Shown: one piece after another, positions 1-4,194 of the stretch
Position numbering within the stretch: the first letter of the stretch is position 1
Layout: each line of letters begins with the position of its first letter
NCBI GenBank assembly: GCA_017965685.1
Contig: JAGCPM010000244.1
Span: 1-6,020, forward strand
Length of the DNA stretch: 6,020 bases
DNA from: Kiritimatiellia bacterium
GTDB lineage: Bacteria > Verrucomicrobiota > Kiritimatiellia > RFP12 > UBA1067
Direction: 5' to 3'
Notes under the pieces: generated by a model
Databases searched by the model: none
Seen by the model: only the letters and a program-made list of their open reading frames with translations
What the model was told of the DNA's origin: nothing
Position numbers and translations under genes: made by a program

Positions 1-981
1 GCGGATAGAATGCTCGATATGGGCTTCATCCCAGACGTCCGTCGTATAATGAACCATCTGCCGCCCAAGGAAAATCGCGCCACGATGCTCTATTCGGCCA
101 CGCTTTCCGACGCGGTGATGAAACTTGCGATGAACTGGATGCAGGAGCCCTACAAGGCCGAGGTCGAGAGCGAGACCAATGCGACCGATACCGTCAGGCA
201 GGTAGTATATGTGATACAGGCGAAGGACAAGTTTACCGTCCTCTACAACCACATCGCGCTCCATCCCGAGGCGCGGACGATTGTCTTCTGCAACAGGAAA
301 TCGACGACCGAAGACGTCTACGCGAGCCTGAAGATACGCGGCGTGAACGTTGAGATGCTTTCCGGCGATGTCAACCAGTCCAAGAGGCTGAAAGTCCTTG
401 ACGCGTTCCGGGACGGCGAGATAAAGATAGTCGTGGCGACCGACGTCGCCGGACGCGGAATCGACATCAAAGGGCTCGAGTACGTGATCAACTTCGACTT
501 CCCCTACGAGGCCGAGGATTACGTCCACCGCATCGGCCGTACCGGCAGGGCCGGAATGACTGGAATCGCAATCTCGTTCGCCGACGAATACGAGAGTTGC
601 CAGATACCCGAGATCGAGAAGTACATCAACGAGACGTTGAAGTGCACGGTGATCGGTCCTGACGATCCGCTTCTCAAGCCGCTTCCGCCGAGAGGTTCGA
701 AGCTCGGCGAGGTGAACAGCGAGGCGAAAGCCGAGGTCGACGCGCGCGAAGCCGTGGGCGAGGAGGAAAAGGCCGCGGCCGCAGCCATGACCGGCGCAAT
801 CGCGATCGCGAACGCCTCCACCGCGAACGGCGCGAGAGCCGTGGTCAGGGAAGACGCTCCGATGCGCGAGCTACCGAAGTTCGAGAAGGCGCTCGATCCC
901 AAGCCTCCGGAAAAGGACGAATCCAACATCTACGCCGAGCCTGTCGAGCAGAAGGCAAAGACGGAGGAGTGGCGGATATAG
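1..981 (+). CDS. DEAD-box ATP-dependent RNA helicase, RhlB-like, 5'-truncated by the window edge
   Basis: This is the C-terminal two-thirds of a superfamily 2 RNA helicase, which would unwind or remodel RNA using ATP in the cytoplasm. The reading frame is open from base 1, which encodes the A-D of the DEAD box followed by RMLDMGF. The Q motif, Walker A and the first DE lie upstream of the window. Visible motifs are III (SAT, 94-102), IV (IVFCN, 280-294), V (ATDVAGRGID, 436-465) and VI (HRIGRTGR, 526-549), so the RecA-like C-terminal domain is intact. The segment LSGDVNQSKRL and the part after motif VI resemble RhlB, the degradosome helicase, more than DeaD, but the paralogue call is inference. 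The last 90 or so residues form an Ala/Glu-rich tail with about 20 acidic and 14 basic residues, unlike the basic Arg/Gly-rich tails common in this family. The stop overlaps the start of rarA, suggesting an operon. Confidence 0.93.
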   Translation, partial: ADRMLDMGFIPDVRRIMNHLPPKENRATMLYSATLSDAVMKLAMNWMQEPYKAEVESETNATDTVRQVVYVIQAKDKFTVLYNHIALHPEARTIVFCNRKSTTEDVYASLKIRGVNVEMLSGDVNQSKRLKVLDAFRDGEIKIVVATDVAGRGIDIKGLEYVINFDFPYEAEDYVHRIGRTGRAGMTGIAISFADEYESCQIPEIEKYINETLKCTVIGPDDPLLKPLPPRGSKLGEVNSEAKAEVDAREAVGEEEKAAAAAMTGAIAIANASTANGARAVVREDAPMRELPKFEKALDPKPPEKDESNIYAEPVEQKAKTEEWRI

Positions 982-2294
982 ACGTGGACTCCCTTTTCTC
1001 CAGACTTTCGCCCCAGCCTCTGGCGGCGAGGATGAGGCCCGATAATCTTGAGGATTATGCGGGCCAGCAACATCTTTTGGGGGAAGGCAAGGTCCTTCGG
1101 CGGATAATCGAATCCGACCAGATAGCCTCGATGATATTCTGGGGACCGCCGGGAGTCGGCAAGACCACCCTCGCGCGGATCATCGCGAACAGGACGAAAT
1201 CCGCATTCATCGACTTCTCGGCTGTCAACAGCGGCATAAAGGACATACGCGACGTGATGAACAGGGCCGAGTCGGCCAGAGGTCTCGGCGAACGGACAAT
1301 AGTATTTGTGGACGAGATACACCGGTTCAACAAGGCGCAGCAGGATGCCTTTCTGCCATTCGTAGAAAAAGGAAGCATAATCCTTATCGGCGCGACGACG
1401 GAAAACCCTTCGTTCGAGGTCAATTCGGCGCTTCTTTCGCGATGCAAGGTGTTCGTGCTCAAGGCACTTACCGATGCAGACCTTGCGTGGTTGTTGAAGA
1501 GGGCGATGACGGAGGAAAAGGGTCTCGGAACGAGCGGCGTCAAGGTCCCGGACGATGTTCTCGAAAAGATCGCGGTCTTTGCGAATGGAGATGCCAGAGT
1601 GGCGCTTTCAACCCTCGAAATGGTCGTGCTGAACGCCGAGAACGGCGAAGTCACGGAAGAAACGCTCGGGCAGTGCATATCCAAAAAATCGCTCCTCTAT
1701 GACAAGAACGGCGAAGAGCACTACAACATAATCTCGGCACTCCACAAGTCGATGAGGAATTCCGATCCAGATGCGGCGGTATACTGGCTTGCAAGGATGC
1801 TGGAAGCCGGCGAAGATCCGCTTTATGTGGCGAGAAGGGTGGTGCGGTTCGCTTCGGAGGATGTCGGGCTCGCCGATCCGAGAGGGCTGGAGATAGCTGT
1901 CGCGGCGTATCAGGCCTGCCACTACATAGGCATGCCGGAATGCACAGTGAATCTCACCGAGGCGGTGGTGTATCTCTCGCTCGCGCCGAAATCCAATTCG
2001 ATGGAGACGGCCTATTTATCCGCGGCAAAGGATGCCAGGGACAATTTTGCGGAACCTGTGCCGCTCCACATACGAAACGCACCTACTCGGCTCATGAAAG
2101 AGCTCGACTACGGCAAGGGCTACGAATACGCCCACGATTACGCGGAACACATGACGGCTATGGAATGTCTGCCCGAATCATTGGCGGGGCAGACATACTA
2201 CCGCCCGAGCGAGCAAGGACTTGAGGCGCGTTGCAAGGCGCGGCTTGAGCAGATAAAGGCTTGGAAAGCAGAACAGAGAAGGAGGACGAAATGA
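969..2294 (+). CDS. rarA: Replication-associated recombination protein A (RarA/MgsA, AAA+ ATPase)
   Basis: RarA is a clamp-loader-like AAA+ ATPase of the WRNIP1/Mgs1 family that acts at stalled replication forks and DNA gaps. The 441 residues match the family's usual length of about 430-450. The N-terminal QPLAARMRP and GQQHLL segments (residues 16-37) are typical. Walker A is GPPGVGKT (59-66), Walker B is VFVDEIHRFN with D115/E116, sensor 1 is GATTENPSF (141-149), the arginine finger is in SR (157-158), and sensor 2 lies in GDARVALSTLE (207-217). The C-terminal tetramerisation part keeps SALHKSMR, DPLYVARR, ASEDVG and RNAPT. The start is uncertain. GTG 969 overlaps the helicase stop by 13 nt, but the Shine-Dalgarno-like GGAGGAG at 963-969 abuts it. 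GTG 984 (giving MDSLF...) is an alternative with a 14-nt spacer. The stop codon overlaps the mutarotase ATG. Confidence 0.96.
   Translation: MADIDVDSLFSRLSPQPLAARMRPDNLEDYAGQQHLLGEGKVLRRIIESDQIASMIFWGPPGVGKTTLARIIANRTKSAFIDFSAVNSGIKDIRDVMNRAESARGLGERTIVFVDEIHRFNKAQQDAFLPFVEKGSIILIGATTENPSFEVNSALLSRCKVFVLKALTDADLAWLLKRAMTEEKGLGTSGVKVPDDVLEKIAVFANGDARVALSTLEMVVLNAENGEVTEETLGQCISKKSLLYDKNGEEHYNIISALHKSMRNSDPDAAVYWLARMLEAGEDPLYVARRVVRFASEDVGLADPRGLEIAVAAYQACHYIGMPECTVNLTEAVVYLSLAPKSNSMETAYLSAAKDARDNFAEPVPLHIRNAPTRLMKELDYGKGYEYAHDYAEHMTAMECLPESLAGQTYYRPSEQGLEARCKARLEQIKAWKAEQRRRTK
2279..2285 (+). promoter_or_regulatory. Ribosome binding site that fixes the mutarotase start
   Basis: AAGGAGG lies 5 nt before ATG 2291, inside the last codons of rarA. 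It decides the start at 2291 over the in-frame TTG at 2261, which would add ten charged residues (MESRTEKEDE) with no family counterpart. Its position supports translational coupling with rarA. Confidence 0.85.
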
Positions 2295-3199
2295 CAATAG
2301 ACGAACTCAACGCCCGGTATGGCGCACCGGAACGCATAGTCTTCAGGCAGGGGCACTGCGGGTATCCGGAGGCGGTTCTCGCGAACAGATACGGCAGCGC
2401 GGAAGTGGCTCTTCTTGGCGCGAACGTGCTTTCGTACAGGCCGACCGGAATATCGCCCGTCATATTCCGTCCCGCGAAGCGCGACTACAATCGAGGCGAA
2501 TCGTTCCATGGCGGCATACCCGTATGCTTCCCGCAGTTCGGCAAGCTCGCGATACCCGGAATGGCGCAGCACGGCTTTGCCCGCATGATGCCTTTCGAGG
2601 TGCGCTCCACGCAGTACAGCGAGGAGATGACTGAAATCGTCCTGGGCCTCAAGTCCGACGCGGCGACAAGGGAGCTTTGGCCGCACGACTTCGATCTTGA
2701 GGTGAAGATATCGGTCTCGATGAAGCTCAACCTCTCAATGACCACCACCAATACCGGGAGCGAACCTTTCGAGTTCACCGGCGGCTTCCACCCCTATTTC
2801 GTCGCGGGCGAGAGAGACGCCGTGACGGTAGAAGGGCTTGACGGCTGCGAATACGTCTATGCTGTGGACATGTCGAACCGCGTCCAGCAAGGTTCGCTCG
2901 CCATGGTTTCGAGCGCGGACAACGTCTACACGCTGAAGCCCGCGGCAAAGCATGAATTCGCGATAATCGACAAGTCTCTCAGGCGGGCGATAGCAATGGT
3001 CTCGAGCGGCAACCAGACTGCGATAGTGTGGAATCCCGGGCCAGAAGGCAAACTTGCCGATTTCGAGGCGGACGACTGGCGGAAGTTCGTGTGCGTGGAG
3101 CCGGTAACTTCATGGCCGAAGGCGACGCAGGCGCTCGAACCGGGCGGAAAGCACAGCCTCCTGGTAGCAATCCAGTCCGTGGCCGATTCCAACAGTTGA
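2291..3199 (+). CDS. D-hexose-6-phosphate mutarotase (YeaD-like, aldose 1-epimerase superfamily)
   Basis: The predicted enzyme interconverts the alpha and beta anomers of glucose-6-phosphate and related hexose-6-phosphates in the cytoplasm. The 302 residues match the YeaD/YMR099C family (about 290-310). Conserved parts seen: GGIPVCFPQFG (74-84), QHGFAR with the probable catalytic His94, GGFHPYF with His167 (164-170), WNPGP (247-251) and FVCVEP with the probable catalytic Glu270 (266-271). These distinguish it from galactose mutarotase GalM. No signal peptide or membrane segment is visible. Its ATG overlaps the rarA TGA (ATGA), and a strong Shine-Dalgarno precedes it, so it is probably translated from the helicase-rarA transcript. 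Its link to DNA repair genes is probably operon convenience; a sugar-phosphate partner, manA, lies 200 bp downstream but in a separate transcription unit. Exact substrate preference cannot be read from sequence. Confidence 0.92.
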   Translation: MTIDELNARYGAPERIVFRQGHCGYPEAVLANRYGSAEVALLGANVLSYRPTGISPVIFRPAKRDYNRGESFHGGIPVCFPQFGKLAIPGMAQHGFARMMPFEVRSTQYSEEMTEIVLGLKSDAATRELWPHDFDLEVKISVSMKLNLSMTTTNTGSEPFEFTGGFHPYFVAGERDAVTVEGLDGCEYVYAVDMSNRVQQGSLAMVSSADNVYTLKPAAKHEFAIIDKSLRRAIAMVSSGNQTAIVWNPGPEGKLADFEADDWRKFVCVEPVTSWPKATQALEPGGKHSLLVAIQSVADSNS

Positions 3200-3206
3200 T
3201 GGGGAT

Positions 3207-3283
3207 TGGTGGGCAATACTGGACTCGGACCAGTGACCCCTACCGTGTGAAGGTAGTGCTCTAACCAACTGAGCTAATTGCCC
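3207..3283 (-). tRNA. tRNA-Val (anticodon CAC), 3' CCA encoded
   Basis: Read on the - strand, the sequence folds into a full cloverleaf. The acceptor stem is GGGCAAT/ATTGCCC (3277-3283 with 3211-3217), the D stem GCTC/GAGC with loop AGTTGGTTA, the anticodon stem CTACC/GGTAG with loop TTCACAC, the variable loop GGGTC, and the T stem ACTGG/CCAGT. The anticodon is CAC (complement of 3247-3249), which reads GUG valine codons. A73, A35 and C36 agree with valine identity. CCA is encoded at 3207-3209. One oddity: the T loop is TCCGAGT, so position 55 is C instead of the nearly universal U (pseudouridine 55). The gene is convergent to the mutarotase gene, whose stop lies 7 nt from the tRNA 3' end. 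Confidence 0.96.
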
Positions 3284-3298
3284 GAAAGATTGCCGCAT

Positions 3299-3328
3299 AG
3301 TATATCAAAATACCCCCCGTCAGCGCAA
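3299..3328 (-). promoter_or_regulatory. Candidate sigma-70-type promoter of the tRNA-Val gene
   Basis: On the - strand an extended -10 element, TGATATACT, has its hexamer TATACT at 3299-3304, 15 nt before the mature tRNA 5' end. That would give a short leader of about 8 nt. A partial -35, TTGCGC, lies at 3323-3328 with an 18-nt spacer. The -35 falls within the loop of the + strand terminator hairpin. The -10 is a good match and the -35 is weak. Confidence 0.6.
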
Positions 3329-3348
3329 GGGGGTATTTGCTTTTTTTT
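3308..3348 (+). terminator. Rho-independent terminator of the helicase-rarA-mutarotase operon
   Basis: A perfect 10-bp stem, AAATACCCCC (3308-3317) with GGGGGTATTT (3329-3338), encloses an 11-nt loop. After a GC dinucleotide comes a run of eight T (3341-3348). The T tract gives + strand polarity, so the natural client is the mutarotase operon. That operon must then be transcribed through the antisense strand of the tRNA-Val gene before stopping. The - strand lacks a comparable T tract beyond the stem. Confidence 0.88.
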
Positions 3349-3379
3349 CATACACCCCATACCGCCAAAAGGGAAAATA

Positions 3380-3388
3380 TGATATACT
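3380..3388 (+). promoter_or_regulatory. Candidate extended -10 promoter of the manA-glnN operon
   Basis: TG-A-TATACT at 3380-3388 matches an extended -10 element. No convincing -35 is seen at 16-18 bp spacing (around 3359-3366), which is common for extended -10 promoters. The expected transcription start, about 7 nt downstream, is near 3395, right at the manA ATG at 3397. Confidence 0.6.
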
Positions 3389-3396
3389 ATGCAGGT

Positions 3397-4194
3397 ATGG
3401 GAAACAAGGTACTGACATTCAAGAGTAACATCCACAAAGCGTTGTGGGGCGAGGAGTCGTGGGAAATCTCTCCGCATCCCGCCAGTCCCAGTGTGCTCGC
3501 GAATGGAATCGATGCGGGGAAAACGCTCCCCGAACTCGCGACCGGATTCAACCTTCTCGTGAAGGTCATCGACGCCAAAACGCGCCTTTCTGTGCAGGTT
3601 CATCCAAACGAACGGACGCATCTCGTGACGGGCGGCGATCCGAAGACCGAGATGTGGTGCCTTCTTGAAGACGGCGTGATATACGCCGGGCTCAAGGATG
3701 GCGTAGGACCGAAGGATATCGAATCTGCAGTGAAGGATGGCCGCTTCGAAGAATTGATGGTGCGTCTCGAGGGCAGGAAAGGCGACGCGTTCTACATTCC
3801 CGGAGGTCTCGTCCACGCGATTGGCGACGGCACGCGGCTCTACGAGGTGCAGCAGTCGAGCGACACCACTTTCCGCCTGTACGACTGGAACAGGGTGGGC
3901 GCGGACGGCAAGCCGCGCGAACTGCATGTCGAAAAGGCTCTCCAGGCCATCGACTACAGTCTCAGACCGCCGGTTCCCTCAAAGAGTGTGCTTTCACCGT
4001 TCTTCAGCTTCGAGCAAATCGAGGTGAATGGTGAAATCGCGATGGCTGGAACCTTCGCGCTGCATGTTGTCGAGGGCGAGATCGAGACTGACGGCACGCG
4101 CCTTGGCGCGGGTTCTGGCGCGCTCGTCGCCGGCAACGGCGAAACCGTCTTGAAAGGAGAGGGGAAAATTTACAGAACATGGACTCTACACTGA
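3397..4194 (+). CDS. manA: Mannose-6-phosphate isomerase, class I (compact, zinc-dependent cupin)
   Basis: The enzyme interconverts mannose-6-phosphate and fructose-6-phosphate in the cytoplasm, linking mannose use or GDP-mannose synthesis to glycolysis. Seen: the N-terminal KALWG (14-18), LSVQVHPNE (64-72) with probable zinc ligands Gln67 and His69, DPKTEMW (81-87) with Glu85, and IPGGLVHAIG (134-143) with His140, followed by EVQQSSDTTFRLYDW. At 265 residues it resembles the short Bacillus/Bacteroides-type enzymes (about 310-320) but is shorter still, and well below the roughly 390 of E. coli. ATG 3397 is chosen because it puts the conserved Phe at residue 8, as I recall for relatives, and because the promoter-like TGATATACT overlaps the alternative ATG 3379 (which has a weak AGGGA upstream). 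A TTG at 3337 lies inside the terminator and is rejected. The gene overlaps glnN by 16 nt. Confidence 0.93.
   Translation: MGNKVLTFKSNIHKALWGEESWEISPHPASPSVLANGIDAGKTLPELATGFNLLVKVIDAKTRLSVQVHPNERTHLVTGGDPKTEMWCLLEDGVIYAGLKDGVGPKDIESAVKDGRFEELMVRLEGRKGDAFYIPGGLVHAIGDGTRLYEVQQSSDTTFRLYDWNRVGADGKPRELHVEKALQAIDYSLRPPVPSKSVLSPFFSFEQIEVNGEIAMAGTFALHVVEGEIETDGTRLGAGSGALVAGNGETVLKGEGKIYRTWTLH
4153..4164 (+). promoter_or_regulatory. Purine-rich, distant Shine-Dalgarno-like tract before glnN
   Basis: AAAGGAGAGGGG lies inside the end of manA, with its AGGAG core about 19 nt and its last G 14 nt before the glnN ATG at 4179. This is farther than the usual 5-9 nt. There is no in-frame start codon nearer to it, so initiation may depend on coupling to manA termination at 4192-4194 or on a folded spacer. 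Confidence 0.4.

Larger units (their letters stand above)
3295..3392. repeat. 13-nt inverted repeat containing both extended -10 elements
   Basis: TGATATACTATGC occurs on the + strand at 3380-3392 and exactly on the - strand at 3295-3307. The copies face outward from the terminator and are separated by 72 bp. Each contains TGnTATACT placed correctly for its own downstream gene (manA to the right, tRNA-Val to the left). The identity also covers ATGC beyond the hexamer, more than promoter consensus alone would require. Confidence 0.8.

Noticed and set aside
1055..1684. - strand open frame of 209 codons inside rarA
   Set aside because: It is antisense to the Walker and sensor motifs of rarA. 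Its Ser/Thr/Arg-rich composition is typical of a shadow frame.
2261..2290. TTG start for the mutarotase 30 nt upstream
   Set aside because: The ATG at 2291 has an AAGGAGG at 5 nt spacing and forms the usual ATGA overlap with rarA.
969..2294. DNA polymerase III clamp-loader subunit (DnaX/HolB) as identity of the AAA+ gene
   Set aside because: The DEIHRFNKAQQDAFLP, GATTENPSF and RNAPT blocks and the C-terminal part are specific to RarA/WRNIP1, and no zinc-binding module is present.
3337..3396. Upstream extension of manA from TTG 3337 or ATG 3379
   Set aside because: The extension would encode terminator and promoter sequence. It has no family match, and ATG 3397 fits the conserved N-terminus. 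ATG 3379 remains a minor alternative because of a weak AGGGA upstream.
3274..3927. - strand open frame of 217 codons over manA and the intergenic region
   Set aside because: It runs through the terminator, both promoters and the tRNA 5' end, and is antisense to the conserved zinc motifs of manA. No domain is recognised.
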